A stretch of DNA of 64,000 nt from Myxococcaceae bacterium JPH2 (GCA_016458225.1 JAEMGR010000001.1:186001-250000), one strand, 5' to 3'; positions 8,406 through 17,066 are shown, numbered from the stretch's first letter. Notes: generated by a model from the sequence alone, not told the origin. A program made the numbers and translations.

Positions 8406-9065
8406 TTAGAAGCGGTAGGCGATGCCCGCCAGCGCCTCCATGGTGAAGAAGCTGTCATCGAGCCGCGTGTAGACGGACGGCCCCATCTTCAGGCTGAAGT
8501 TCACGTTCATCTGGCTGCTGAGGAAGTACTCCACGCCGCCGCCGAACAGGATGGGCACCACCGCCCCGATGTCCTCGCCGAAGTAGACGTGGAACGGGAT
8601 GTCGATGCCCGCGTTCAGCATCAGCGCGCTGCCCACCGGGAAGCCCGCCGTCAGGCTGACAGGGAGCGCCATGCCGAAGTCCGCGCCCCCGTGATAGCGC
8701 CGGTAGAAGTCCTCGAAGTAGATGATGGGCCCGGGCTGGAACGTGAGCGCGAGCGAGACCTTGTTGGTCTTCGCCAGCATGATGCGCAGCCAGAGCTGGA
8801 GCTTGACGCCGGGGTCCACGAAGTCGACCGCGCCCTCACGGCCCCAGTTGAAGGTGAACTTGCCGCCGACATCCACGTTGGACGAGCCACCGTGCAGCAA
8901 GCCCAGCGTGAGGCCGGGCCAGCCCACCTGACCCGAGAAGACGGTGTTGCCCGTCCCCAGCGCATCGGCGCCGAGGATGGACCAGCCCTGGCCACGCTGG
9001 GCGAGCGCCGTGCCGGGGAGGGACAGCAGGCAGGCGAGGAGAAAACCTGGGACGAGACGCTTCAC
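8406..9065 (-). CDS. Predicted outer-membrane beta-barrel protein
   Basis: A classical signal peptide (MKRLVPGFLLACLLSLPGTALA, cleavage before QRG) is followed by about 195 residues of alternating hydrophobic strands separated by short polar turns, ending in the aromatic C-terminal AYRF typical of barrels inserted by the BAM complex. Candidate strands include KLQLWLRIMLA, VSLALTFQPGPIIYF and NVNFSLKMGPSVYT. No enzyme motif is visible and I do not recognise a named family. It is monocistronic, convergent with the kinase gene and about 65 bases upstream of the divergently read region of the mutase end. Function unknown; small porin-like or structural barrel. Confidence 0.75.
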   Translation of the reverse strand: MKRLVPGFLLACLLSLPGTALAQRGQGWSILGADALGTGNTVFSGQVGWPGLTLGLLHGGSSNVDVGGKFTFNWGREGAVDFVDPGVKLQLWLRIMLAKTNKVSLALTFQPGPIIYFEDFYRRYHGGADFGMALPVSLTAGFPVGSALMLNAGIDIPFHVYFGEDIGAVVPILFGGGVEYFLSSQMNVNFSLKMGPSVYTRLDDSFFTMEALAGIAYRF

Positions 9066-9132
9066 ACAGTGCCTTTCTGCGAAGGGCCGAGCGGGGGGCC
9101 ACGGCCAGTGGGAGAGAGTTGCGATTCAGGAC

Positions 9133-10860
9133 TCAGGCCGGCTGGCCTCGCTCACGCGCCAGCACCAGAAACGCGTCGATGAACGTGGCCAGCTTGGCCT
9201 CGGCGCGCTCGCGGGCCGTGGCCAGGGACTCGCTGGGTGACAGCGCTTCCTTGCGCTCGAAGTAGTATTTGATCTTCGGCTCGGTGCCGGAGGGCCGCAG
9301 CGTGACGCGCGCGCCGCCTTCCAACTCATACGCCAGCACGTTGGACGGGGGCAGTCCGCCGTCACCGCGCTGGTAGTCGCGCACGGCGCGCACGGCCTCG
9401 CCTCCGATGCGCGCGGGCGGCGACGCACGGAAGCCCTCCATGATGCCGCGGATGGCCTGGGCCCCCGAGGCGCCCGGCAGCGTCACGTTGCGCTGCGCGC
9501 CCACGTGCAGACCGAAGCGCCGCTGGATCTCTTCCAGGTAACCGAGCACCGTGGTGCCACGCGACTCGCACCACGCCGCCAGGTCCGCGAACACCAGCGC
9601 CGCGCCCACGCCGTCCTTGTCGCGCGTCACGGTGCCCACGGTGTAGCCGAGCGCCTCTTCGTAGCCGAAGACGAACTGCGTGCCCTCGGCGCGCTCGCGC
9701 TCCAGCGCGCGGTTGGCGATCCACTTGAAGCCGGTGAGCACCTCGTCGTAGGCGGCGTCCAGCGCGCGCGCCAGCTCGCCCAGCTGCGTGGACGACACGA
9801 TGGTCGTCACCACGTGCGGACGCGCGCGCTTGGTCCCCTGCGTGAGGACGTAGTGCCCGAGCAGCACGCCCACCTCGTTGCCGGTGAGCATGCGCAGCGC
9901 GCCGTGATTCTCCCGCGCCATCACCGCGAGCCGGTCCGCGTCCGGATCATTGGCGAGCACCAGGTCCGCCTTCACGCGCTCCGCGGTGGCGAGCGACAGG
10001 TCCATCGCGCCCGGCTCCTCGGGATTGGGGAAGCGCACCGTGGGGAAGCGCCCGTCGGGCACGTGCTGCTCGGCCACCGGGGTGACGCGCGCGAAGCCCG
10101 CATCCCGCAGGGCCCGCTCGGCCCACACGCCGCCCACGCCGTGCATCGCGGTGTACACGATGGACAGCGACGCGGAGCCGCGCCCGTGCAGGCGCAGTCC
10201 CTGGATGGCGCTCAAGTACGCCTCGCCCACCGAGGCCGGCAGGTCGCGCCACAGGCCCTTCGCCCGAGCCTCGGCGGCGGGGCGCAGCGGCACCTGATTG
10301 GCCGGCTCCACGCGAGCGATGGCGGCGGCGATGCCCTTGTCGTGCGGGGGGATGATCTGCGCGCCGTTGCCCCAGTAGACCTTGTAGCCGTTGTACTCGG
10401 GGGGGTTGTGGCTGGCGGTCACCATCACCGCCGCGGCGGCGCCCAGGTGCAGCACGGCGAAGGCCGTGACAGGGGTGGGCACCGGCTCGGGGAAGAAGAG
10501 CGCGGGGATGCCCTCGGCGGCGAGGACCGCGGCGGTGTCCTCGGCCAGCTCCTGGCTCAGGCGCCGCGCGTCGCGGCCCACCACCACGCCCCGCGTCGTC
10601 ACGTCGGGCACATGGGCCTTGAGATAGCGCGCCAGTCCCGCGGTGGTGCGGCGCACCACGGCACGGTTCATCCGGTTCGGACCCGCGCCGAGCACCCCGC
10701 GCAGCCCCGCGGTGCCGAACTCCAGGTCGCCCGCGAAGCGGTCCGCGAGGTCCGCCAGGTCACCGCCCGCGAGAACCTGCGCCAGCTCCGCCGCGGTCTC
10801 GGGATCCGGATCCGCCTGACGCCACGCCTCCGCCCGCTCTCTCAGTCCGGTGGTGTCCAT
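9133..10860 (-). CDS. Phospho-sugar mutase (PgcA/PGM2-like alpha-D-phosphohexomutase)
   Basis: Alpha-D-phosphohexomutase with all four domain hallmarks: the catalytic phosphoserine loop TASHNPPEYNGYKVYWGNGA, metal loop ANDPDADRLAV, sugar loop GYEEALGY and phosphate loop RPSGTEPKIKYYF. 575 aa, the length of the PgcA/human PGM2 subgroup. I start at ATG 10860 (MDTTGLRERAEAWRQ), which follows GTTGTCGCC; a longer frame would add a low-quality extension overlapping the upstream gene. Known members include phosphoglucomutases, and human PGM2 acts mainly as phosphopentomutase. Here it follows deoC and a DksA-like gene in one operon, so conversion of (deoxy)ribose-1-phosphate to the 5-phosphate is an attractive inferred role. 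Confidence 0.9.
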   Translation of the reverse strand: MDTTGLRERAEAWRQADPDPETAAELAQVLAGGDLADLADRFAGDLEFGTAGLRGVLGAGPNRMNRAVVRRTTAGLARYLKAHVPDVTTRGVVVGRDARRLSQELAEDTAAVLAAEGIPALFFPEPVPTPVTAFAVLHLGAAAAVMVTASHNPPEYNGYKVYWGNGAQIIPPHDKGIAAAIARVEPANQVPLRPAAEARAKGLWRDLPASVGEAYLSAIQGLRLHGRGSASLSIVYTAMHGVGGVWAERALRDAGFARVTPVAEQHVPDGRFPTVRFPNPEEPGAMDLSLATAERVKADLVLANDPDADRLAVMARENHGALRMLTGNEVGVLLGHYVLTQGTKRARPHVVTTIVSSTQLGELARALDAAYDEVLTGFKWIANRALERERAEGTQFVFGYEEALGYTVGTVTRDKDGVGAALVFADLAAWCESRGTTVLGYLEEIQRRFGLHVGAQRNVTLPGASGAQAIRGIMEGFRASPPARIGGEAVRAVRDYQRGDGGLPPSNVLAYELEGGARVTLRPSGTEPKIKYYFERKEALSPSESLATARERAEAKLATFIDAFLVLARERGQPA

Positions 10861-10915
10861 GTGTTGTCGCCTCGTGTCGCCGGGTGGGGTGCGGCGGGCT
10901 CGGTCCCGTCGCGGT

Positions 10916-11308
10916 TCAGGTGTAGTCGGTGAGCTTGCGCCGGGTGGCCCGGGCCTTGGGCCCATCCTTCCCGCCCTGACATGCCACGCAGAACTCCGCG
11001 TAGGGCATCGCCTGAAGGCGGCCGGTGGGGATGTCGTCGCCGCACTCCTCGCACTCACCAAAGGAGTCCGGGTCCTCGCGCAGCTTGCCCAGGGCCTTCA
11101 CCACGCGGGCCAACACGCCATCCGTGTTGCGATTCCGACTGGAGGCGATGGCCTGCATCATCTCGTTGAGCGGCTGCTCGTCCTCATCGCCGCCCACGCG
11201 CGCATCGTCCGTGCGATTGGGCTCGATGCGCTGGGGGGCCTTGCCCGTCAGCTCCGCGTGGAGCGCCAGAAGCTGCTGCAGGTAGGCCTCTCGCTGTTTC
11301 GGCGTCAC
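10916..11308 (-). CDS. TraR/DksA-family C4 zinc-finger protein
   Basis: 130 aa with a C-terminal DksA-type zinc finger: CEECGDDIP, 17 residues, then CVACQ. A preceding helical region (about residues 1-80) contains a negatively charged patch GGDEDEQPLNEMMQA and could form the coiled coil that enters the RNA polymerase secondary channel. DksA family members tune transcription with ppGpp; whether this one does is not shown. It sits between deoC (11-base gap) and the sugar mutase (55-base gap) on the same strand, so it is probably co-transcribed with them. The final TRRKLTDYT tail lies beyond the finger. Confidence 0.85.
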   Translation of the reverse strand: MTPKQREAYLQQLLALHAELTGKAPQRIEPNRTDDARVGGDEDEQPLNEMMQAIASSRNRNTDGVLARVVKALGKLREDPDSFGECEECGDDIPTGRLQAMPYAEFCVACQGGKDGPKARATRRKLTDYT

Positions 11309-11319
11309 GGTCGTGGCGG

Positions 11320-12213
11320 TCAGTACTGCGCGGTGGAGATCTGCCCGGTGACGATGGCAACGGATGACGACGCACCAATGCGGTTGGCGCCCGCGCGGAT
11401 CATCTTCAGCGCGTCCTCGGCGGAGCGCACCCCACCGGAGGCCTTCACGCCCACGTCATCGCCCACGGTCTGGCGCATCAGCTCGATGTCCTTCACCGTC
11501 GCGCCGCCAGGGCCAAAACCCGTGGACGTCTTCACGAAGGCCGCGCCGGCCGCCTTGGACAGCGCGCACGCGACGACCTTCTCCTCGTCCGTCAGCAGCC
11601 CCGTCTCCAGGATGACCTTCACGGGCAGCGGGTGGCTCGCCTCCACGACCGCGGCGATGTCCTGGTGCACCAGGCGGTAATCCCGGGCCTTGAGCGCGCC
11701 CACGTTGATCACCATGTCGATTTCCCGCGCGCCCGCGCGGATGGACTCGCGCGCCTCGAAGGCCTTGGCTGCGGGCAGCGACGCGCCCAGCGGGAAGCCC
11801 ACCACGGCGATGGGCACGGCATGCGCGCCGGCCAGCACGCGCGCCGCCGTGGCCACATGCACGCTGTTCACGCACACGGTGGCGAAGCTGTACTGGCGCG
11901 CCTCCTCCGCCACGCGGACCACGTCCTCGGTGCGCGCATCGGGCTTGAGCAGCGTGTGGTCGATGTAGGGCGCCAGGTCGGCCGCGCCGCGAATGGCGTC
12001 AGGAGGAACGCGCGCGGTGGCGGTCTTCACGCCGGGCTCACGCCGCGCGGGCTCCACGAGCACTTCCACGGTCGAGTCCTCGGCGGTCGTCTCGGCCTCG
12101 GCGGTCGCGCCGGGCGGCACCGCTCCCCGGGCCTCAGCCCAGGCGAGCATGCGGCGGCGGGCGTGGTCAGCAAGCTCCTCAACGGCTTTGAAGAAGTCCT
12201 CGGAGTCGGACAT
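11320..12213 (-). CDS. deoC: Deoxyribose-phosphate aldolase with N-terminal extension
   Basis: Cleaves 2-deoxyribose-5-phosphate to acetaldehyde and glyceraldehyde-3-phosphate. The DeoC core occupies about residues 78-297: [10 protein letters not shown] at its start, [12 protein letters not shown] with catalytic Asp166, Schiff-base Lys228 in FVKTSTGFG, and Lys257 in [10 protein letters not shown]. The first 75 or so residues ([20 protein letters not shown], then an Ala/Glu-rich stretch) are an extension not present in typical 220-aa DeoC. ATG 12213 is the first credible start; the open frame upstream has atypical composition. First gene of the deoC - DksA-like - mutase operon, completing a deoxynucleoside catabolic route together with the phosphorylase at 0.7-2.0 kb. 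Confidence 0.92.
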   Translation of the reverse strand: MSDSEDFFKAVEELADHARRRMLAWAEARGAVPPGATAEAETTAEDSTVEVLVEPARREPGVKTATARVPPDAIRGAADLAPYIDHTLLKPDARTEDVVRVAEEARQYSFATVCVNSVHVATAARVLAGAHAVPIAVVGFPLGASLPAAKAFEARESIRAGAREIDMVINVGALKARDYRLVHQDIAAVVEASHPLPVKVILETGLLTDEEKVVACALSKAAGAAFVKTSTGFGPGGATVKDIELMRQTVGDDVGVKASGGVRSAEDALKMIRAGANRIGASSSVAIVTGQISTAQY

Positions 12214-12314
12214 GTCGCGCCCCTTAGCCCACTTCGCTGCCCTCGGGAAGCGCTCGGATGGGTGCTGCTGAACAGGTCGCACCCAGGTGCCGAGGGTGGG
12301 AGCGGAGCGGTAGA

Positions 12315-13565
12315 GTGCGATTCGTGACGTTCTTCGCGCGGCTCCTTGGATTCTTCTTCCTTCTGCTCGCTCCACTCGGAGGGCCTGCCGCCGCACCCGC
12401 CGTGCCATCGAGCAGTGCGGGCCGGCAGCTCTCGGTGTACTTCCTGGACGTGGGCCAGGGCGACGCGCTGCTCATCGTCTCCCCCGAGGGCAAGACGGTG
12501 CTCGTCGATGGTGGCCCTCCGGAAGCGGCGCCTCGGCTGGCGGCGCGGCTGCGCGAACTGGTGAAGGGCCCGTTGGATCTCGTCATCCTCACGCACCCGC
12601 ATCTGGATCATCTGGGTGGACTCACCGCGGCGATTCGAGCAGTGGGCGCGCGGCGCTTCATGGACCCTGGCTTCAATCACCCGAGCGAGGCCTACCGCGA
12701 CCTGCTGAACTTCGTGGGCAAGGAGGTGGGCCAGGTGATGACGCCCCAGCCCAACCCGCGCTCACCCCAGTCGCTGCTCACCATCGGACTGGGCGAGGGC
12801 GTGGCCTTGACGGTGCTGTGGCCGCGCGTGCCGCAGGAGTCGTTCCTCGACGACACGCGCTCGGATCCCAACTCCAACTCCATCGTGACGAAGCTCACGT
12901 TCGGATCCACGTCCTTCCTGCTGACAGGAGACTCGGAGCCGGACACCGAGGAGGTCCTGCTCCAGAAGCCGCTCGACCTGACGGCCACCGTGCTGAAGGT
13001 GGCCCACCATGGAGGCCGCCACTCCACGACCGCCGCCTTCCTGCGCCGGGTGAAGCCGCGCGTCGCGGTCATCTCCTGCGGCAAGGGCAACGACTATGGC
13101 CACCCCAGCCCGGAGGTCCTCGAACGGCTGGACACCGCCGGCGTCCGCACCTTCCGCACCGACCAGGACGGCGAGGTCGTCGCGGTGAGTGATGGAACCT
13201 CCGTCACCCTGCGCTCGGCCCGAGGCATCACAGCGCCCGGGGTCGTGCAGGGAGAACAGGGCCCAGGACCGGTGGCGCTCGGTCCCATCGAGCCCAGCGT
13301 GCATCGACGCTCAGGCGGTTCGAAGGAGCGAGAGAAAGAGCCCGGGAGCCGTGAGCCCTCGAGCCCGAGCCGCCCCGCCCCACCTCCCGTGGAGCGCGCG
13401 CCCGTGAGTGCGGAGGGACAGCACTACGTATCGCTGAAGGGCAGCAAGGTGTTCCACCGTGAGGACTGCCCGACCTTGAAGCGCTCGCACAATGAGCGCA
13501 CCGTCTACCCCAGCCGCGAGGCCGCCGCCCGCGAGCGCCGTCCGGCGGAGGACTGCCACCCATGA
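12315..13565 (+). CDS. Secreted ComEC-like metallo-beta-lactamase protein with Ada-like zinc tail (copy 1)
   Basis: A hydrophobic N-terminal signal ([22 protein letters not shown]) leads to a metallo-beta-lactamase fold of the soluble ComEC/Rec2 type: [20 protein letters not shown], metal motif THPHLDH, later LLTGDSE and [26 protein letters not shown]. After a Pro/Ser-rich linker (about residues 300-365) comes a domain [19 protein letters not shown] that resembles the Ada metal-binding module found at the C-terminus of such proteins, ending AEDCHP. GTG 12315 is chosen because GGAGCGG lies 7 bases upstream and it gives a basic n-region; GTG 12324 is an alternative. Likely an extracytoplasmic nuclease or phosphodiesterase; substrate unknown. 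Confidence 0.82.
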   Translation: MRFVTFFARLLGFFFLLLAPLGGPAAAPAVPSSSAGRQLSVYFLDVGQGDALLIVSPEGKTVLVDGGPPEAAPRLAARLRELVKGPLDLVILTHPHLDHLGGLTAAIRAVGARRFMDPGFNHPSEAYRDLLNFVGKEVGQVMTPQPNPRSPQSLLTIGLGEGVALTVLWPRVPQESFLDDTRSDPNSNSIVTKLTFGSTSFLLTGDSEPDTEEVLLQKPLDLTATVLKVAHHGGRHSTTAAFLRRVKPRVAVISCGKGNDYGHPSPEVLERLDTAGVRTFRTDQDGEVVAVSDGTSVTLRSARGITAPGVVQGEQGPGPVALGPIEPSVHRRSGGSKEREKEPGSREPSSPSRPAPPPVERAPVSAEGQHYVSLKGSKVFHREDCPTLKRSHNERTVYPSREAAARERRPAEDCHP

Positions 13566-14863
13566 GCCCGCGACTGCCTCTCCTGCTGGGCCTGCTGCTC
13601 GTTGCCTCCCAGGCCTGCAAGCAACCTCCGCCTGCCCCCGCGCCGCCACCCGAGGCGAGCGAGCCCGCCACGCCCTCGCGCTATTTCGGGCCGCCTCCCG
13701 ACGGGAAGCTGCACGTCTACTTCTTCGACGTGGGCCAGGGTGACGCGGCGCTCATCGTGTCGCCCGAGGGGAACTCGGTGCTGGTGGATGCGGGCCCCGC
13801 CTCCGCCGCCGGGCACCTGGTGAACCGGCTGCCCGAGCTGCTGCGGCGCGAGCTGGACCTCGTCATCCTCACGCATCCGCACGCGGACCATCGCGGCGCG
13901 TTGGATCCGCTGCTGCGCCGAGTGGGCGCGCGTCGGCTCTTGGAGCCACAGCTCCCAGGCGCCCCCGAGGACTACGACGCCCTGCTCGGACGCGTGGGCT
14001 CGCGCGGCGTGCAGGTCTTCTCCCCCGCGCCTTCGTCATCCACACCCAACGCACCCCTGAAGTTGCCGGTGGGCGCGGGCGTGGAGCTGACGGTGCTCTG
14101 GCCGCGCGCGCCGACGGAAGCACTGCTGCCGGGCGATGGTGCGGTCGCGCTGGAGTCCAACTCCATCGTCTTGAGGCTCACCTACGGAGACACGTCCGTG
14201 CTGTTCATGGGCGATGCGCGAGCCCAGACCGAAGCGCATCTCGTCGCGCGTGGAGCACTCTCTCGTTCCACACTGCTCAAGGTGGGTGCGCACGGAATCT
14301 CGGACGCCTCCACGGCCGCATTCCTCGCGGCGGTGCGTCCTCAAGCGGCCATCGTCTCGGTGGGCGCGGGCGGCGGTCCTGGCATGCCCGCGCGTGCGAC
14401 TCTCGAGCGCCTCGGCACGAGCAGCGCGCGCCTCTTCCGCACGGACCTCGCGGGCGAGGTGCAGGCGGTGAGCGATGGTCGGCAGTTCGTGCTCACGCCG
14501 CAGCGACTGCCCGCCGGAGTGCCCATCGATACGCGCTACACCTTCTCCGGCGCGGACCTGCTGCCCCCCACCGCAGCGCCCGCTGTCGCGAAGACCCCCG
14601 AGACGAAGCCCGCGACGGAAACACCTCGCCAGGGTCCGGGCATCACCCACGTGGACGACTTGCCCGCCACGCGGAAACCGCCCGCGCCAGAGACACCTCA
14701 ACCCATGCCCACCCAGGGCTACGTGGCGAGCCGCATCCGCGAGTCCTTCCACGTGCCCTCGTGCCCCGCCGCGAAGAAGATCCTCCCGCGCAACCTCATC
14801 CACTTCGCCACGCGCGAGGAAGCCGCCCGGAAGCTCCGGCCGGCGCGGGACTGCAACCCATGA
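13562..14863 (+). CDS. Metallo-beta-lactamase lipoprotein with Ada-like tail (copy 2)
   Basis: Paralogue of the previous gene with the same architecture, overlapping it by ATGA. The N-terminus has a lipobox (VASQAC, then KQPPPAP), so this copy is probably membrane-anchored. The fold motifs FFDVGQGDAALIVSPEGNSV and THPHADH are intact and LFMGDA is kept, but the last histidine motif reads LKVGAHGISDAST where copy 1 has AHHGGR, so one His of the HH pair is Ala. The C-terminus (YVASRIRESFHVPSCPAAKK ... RDCNP) matches the tail of copy 1. Both copies and the following DUF3006 gene form one translationally coupled unit. Confidence 0.82.
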   Translation: MSPRLPLLLGLLLVASQACKQPPPAPAPPPEASEPATPSRYFGPPPDGKLHVYFFDVGQGDAALIVSPEGNSVLVDAGPASAAGHLVNRLPELLRRELDLVILTHPHADHRGALDPLLRRVGARRLLEPQLPGAPEDYDALLGRVGSRGVQVFSPAPSSSTPNAPLKLPVGAGVELTVLWPRAPTEALLPGDGAVALESNSIVLRLTYGDTSVLFMGDARAQTEAHLVARGALSRSTLLKVGAHGISDASTAAFLAAVRPQAAIVSVGAGGGPGMPARATLERLGTSSARLFRTDLAGEVQAVSDGRQFVLTPQRLPAGVPIDTRYTFSGADLLPPTAAPAVAKTPETKPATETPRQGPGITHVDDLPATRKPPAPETPQPMPTQGYVASRIRESFHVPSCPAAKKILPRNLIHFATREEAARKLRPARDCNP

Positions 14864-15123
14864 GTCCCACTCGGAGCCCCATGTCGAAGGCCACGTTGGA
14901 CCGCATCGAGGGCGACATCGCCGTGCTCGTGGTGGATGGCCGCGAAGTGACGCGCCCCATGCGCGAACTGCCGGCTGGCGCACGCGAGGGCGACGTCATC
15001 GACTTGAAGACCCTCACGGTGGACACGAAGGCCACGGCGGCATTGCGCGAAGAGGTGCGCGAGGCGCGCGAGCGAGCACAGCGAGGCAAGCCCCCACCGC
15101 CCTCGGGCGACTTCGACCTGTGA
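14860..15123 (+). CDS. DUF3006 small protein
   Basis: 87-aa protein whose core (MSKATLDRIEGDIAVLVVDG, then EVTRPMRELPAGAREGDVI) matches the DUF3006 pattern, a family often encoded beside ComEC-like metallo-beta-lactamases. The start at 14860 overlaps the stop of the lipoprotein gene (ATGA); ATG 14881 with GGAG five bases upstream is an equally good 80-aa alternative that begins at the conserved MSKATLDRIEGD. The C-terminal half is charged and probably helical (REEVREARERAQRGK). No enzymatic motif is visible; an OB- or SH3-like small barrel is possible. Confidence 0.75.
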   Translation: MSPTRSPMSKATLDRIEGDIAVLVVDGREVTRPMRELPAGAREGDVIDLKTLTVDTKATAALREEVREARERAQRGKPPPPSGDFDL

Positions 15124-15139
15124 CGTGAGCACGCCGGGC
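15107..15139 (+). repeat. Direct repeat copy A (end of DUF3006 gene)
   Basis: 33 bases covering the last codons and stop of the DUF3006 gene, beginning GCGACTTCGACCTG and ending ACGCCGGGC. It matches copy B at 15211-15243 with five mismatches. Confidence 0.5.
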
Positions 15140-15210
15140 TCTGCTCAGCACGCAGGTAGGCGCAGCGATGCCCAACGCGCGCGGAGAGGTCAGTCTTCTA
15201 CCGCGCCTGA

Positions 15211-15243
15211 GCGACTACGACCCGTGACGTAGACACGCCGGGC
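15211..15243 (+). repeat. Direct repeat copy B (intergenic)
   Basis: 33 bases beginning GCGACTACGACCCG and ending ACGCCGGGC, a near copy of the DUF3006 gene end 104 bases upstream. It may be a relic of a local duplication in this region of tandem paralogues. Confidence 0.5.
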
Positions 15244-15247
15244 CACA

Positions 15248-15268
15248 GGTGCTCCCGCGAGGAGCACC
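15248..15268. terminator. Strong hairpin between convergent genes
   Basis: Perfect 8-bp stem GGTGCTCC / GGAGCACC with a CGCGA loop, 19 bases from the end of the convergent AgmX-like gene and about 125 bases after the DUF3006 stop. No T-tract. Confidence 0.5.
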
Positions 15269-15286
15269 GTGAAGCCCAGCGTTCGG

Positions 15287-16927
15287 CTACATCGTGCCGG
15301 AGAGGACGAGCGGAACCTGGAGGTCCACGTCGTCGCCCGAGAAGCTCGAGAAGACCATGCGCTTCGCGCGGTCCTTCAGGCACTCCCCGACTCCCGACCC
15401 GTTGATGTCCGCCCGATCAAACGAGGCGGCCTTCACCGTGCCCGAGGCCCCCACGGTGGCGGTCAGCGTGACCTTGCCACCGCGGAACTTCGGGTTCTTG
15501 CGCAGCTCCTGCTCGATGCAGTTGCGGAAGCCGGGCTGCGTCTGGGCCACCACGCGCTGCACTTCTTCAGGAGCGGGACCGCCCGCGGAGGCACTGTCCT
15601 TGGCCGCGACCTCCGCGTCCTTGCGGACCTCCGGGCCCACCTCCGCCTTCTGCGTATCGGCGTAGGCAGCCGCAAGCTCCGCCTGGGCCTTCCCATTCGC
15701 CGGAGCAGTGCTGCCCTGCGCGCCCGCCTCCGCCGGCTTCGGCGCCGCCGCCGGTCGCTTCTCCGACTCAACCGGGCGCGACGGGGGAGGAGGCGGCGTG
15801 CGGCCCAGCAGCTTGTCGCGCAGCGCGCCCACGCCCTCCACGGAGAACACGGGCTGCTCCACCGTGCGGCCCTCGGCGTCCACTCGCTTGACCGTGAGCG
15901 GCACCACCTTGGTGGCGGACAGCGCGTACAGGATGCCCACGGGCACCACGATGATGAGCACCACGAAGAGCGCGATCTTCCACGCCGGATTGCGGCGCGT
16001 GACGCCCGACTTCTTCATGAAGTAGCGCGTGTCCTCCACCGGCGCGGACTCGTCGTCGGGGTCTGCCCCCAGCGGCGCGCCCTGCTCGTCGGACTCGGGC
16101 GCTCCGTCATCCTCGCCCTCGCCCCGGTTGCCCGGCAGGTCCAGGTCGGAGAACAGCTCGTTGAGCGGCGCGGCACTCGCGGCGGGAGCCTCCGCGCGCG
16201 CGGCCTGACCACGCCGTCCAGACGAGGCGGGCGCCGGCTTCGCCGCGGGCTCGGAGAAGAACGTCCGCTCGGGCTCGTCCTCTTCGTTCGCGGGCGGCTC
16301 GGACTCGGGCTCGGGCATGAACGCCTGGGGCTCCGGCTCACGACGGGGCGCGGCCCGCATGGGAGCAGGCGGAGGAGGAGGAGCCGCCACGGGAGGGGGC
16401 GGCGCCACGGGCTCGGGGGGCGGCGCGAAGAACGCAGCCAGCTCCGGGATGTCCGAACCGCGCTTCCAGTCCGGCATGCCCTGGCGCCAGAAGAAGCTGC
16501 GCGCGCTGATGCTGCCCGACGACACCCAATCCGCCAGGGCGGCCTCATCCAGAGGACCTTCCTGCTTGTTGCGCACCATGACGAACCAGGGCGCTCCCGC
16601 GGCCTGGCGCACGGGAGCCGCGCGCGTCGGCTCATCATCCCAGGGCGTCTGGGGCGCGGTGACAGGTGCTCTCGCGACGGGAGCAGCGGCAGGAACCGGA
16701 GCGGGAGCGGGAGCCGAGGCACTCGCCGTCTCACTCAGCGAGCGCTCCTGCGCGCGGATGCGCTCCACGTCGGCCAGAGACACCACGCGGGTGCTCTCTT
16801 CCTCGGCGGGGCCCTGCACCGTGATGACGCTCTGACAATTCTTGCAGCGGACCTTGACCGTCTTGCCGCGGACTTTTTCGTCCGCAATGGAGTACCGCTT
16901 CTGGCAATTGTCGCAGGTGAAGTTCAA
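15287..16927 (-). CDS. AgmX/GltJ-like membrane protein: zinc ribbon, GYF domain, TM, AgmX/PglI C-terminal domain
   Basis: 546 aa. N-terminal zinc ribbon (CDNCQKRYSIADEKV with a second pair in VRCKNCQSV) as in the MJ0042/GltJ type; a GYF_2-like domain about residues 113-166 (PWFVMVRNKQEGPLDEAALA ... RQGMPDWKRG); a long Pro/Ala/Glu-rich linker; one TM helix (IALFVVLIIVVPVGILYAL, about 320-340); and a C-terminal domain (EEVQRVVAQTQPGFRNCIEQ ... GKVTLTATVGASGTV) that matches the TonB-like tail of AgmX/PglI proteins. In Myxococcus GltJ this layout links cytoplasmic regulators to the gliding machine in the envelope; here the role is inferred. Start is TTG at 16927, directly before NFTCDNC, the normal N-terminus of such ribbons. 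Confidence 0.85.
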   Translation of the reverse strand: MNFTCDNCQKRYSIADEKVRGKTVKVRCKNCQSVITVQGPAEEESTRVVSLADVERIRAQERSLSETASASAPAPAPVPAAAPVARAPVTAPQTPWDDEPTRAAPVRQAAGAPWFVMVRNKQEGPLDEAALADWVSSGSISARSFFWRQGMPDWKRGSDIPELAAFFAPPPEPVAPPPPVAAPPPPPAPMRAAPRREPEPQAFMPEPESEPPANEEDEPERTFFSEPAAKPAPASSGRRGQAARAEAPAASAAPLNELFSDLDLPGNRGEGEDDGAPESDEQGAPLGADPDDESAPVEDTRYFMKKSGVTRRNPAWKIALFVVLIIVVPVGILYALSATKVVPLTVKRVDAEGRTVEQPVFSVEGVGALRDKLLGRTPPPPPSRPVESEKRPAAAPKPAEAGAQGSTAPANGKAQAELAAAYADTQKAEVGPEVRKDAEVAAKDSASAGGPAPEEVQRVVAQTQPGFRNCIEQELRKNPKFRGGKVTLTATVGASGTVKAASFDRADINGSGVGECLKDRAKRMVFSSFSGDDVDLQVPLVLSGTM

Positions 16928-17066
16928 GGGGGGTGTCCGACTCGCGGGGAAACGGGCCCGGATGCTACCGCCAGAAATCGCCCGCGCAAACCCACCGTTG
17001 ACTCTGCCCGTCGGCCCAACTATTCAGCCGCCTCCCTGTCTTCTCTAGCCTTTTAGAAGGTGGCGA

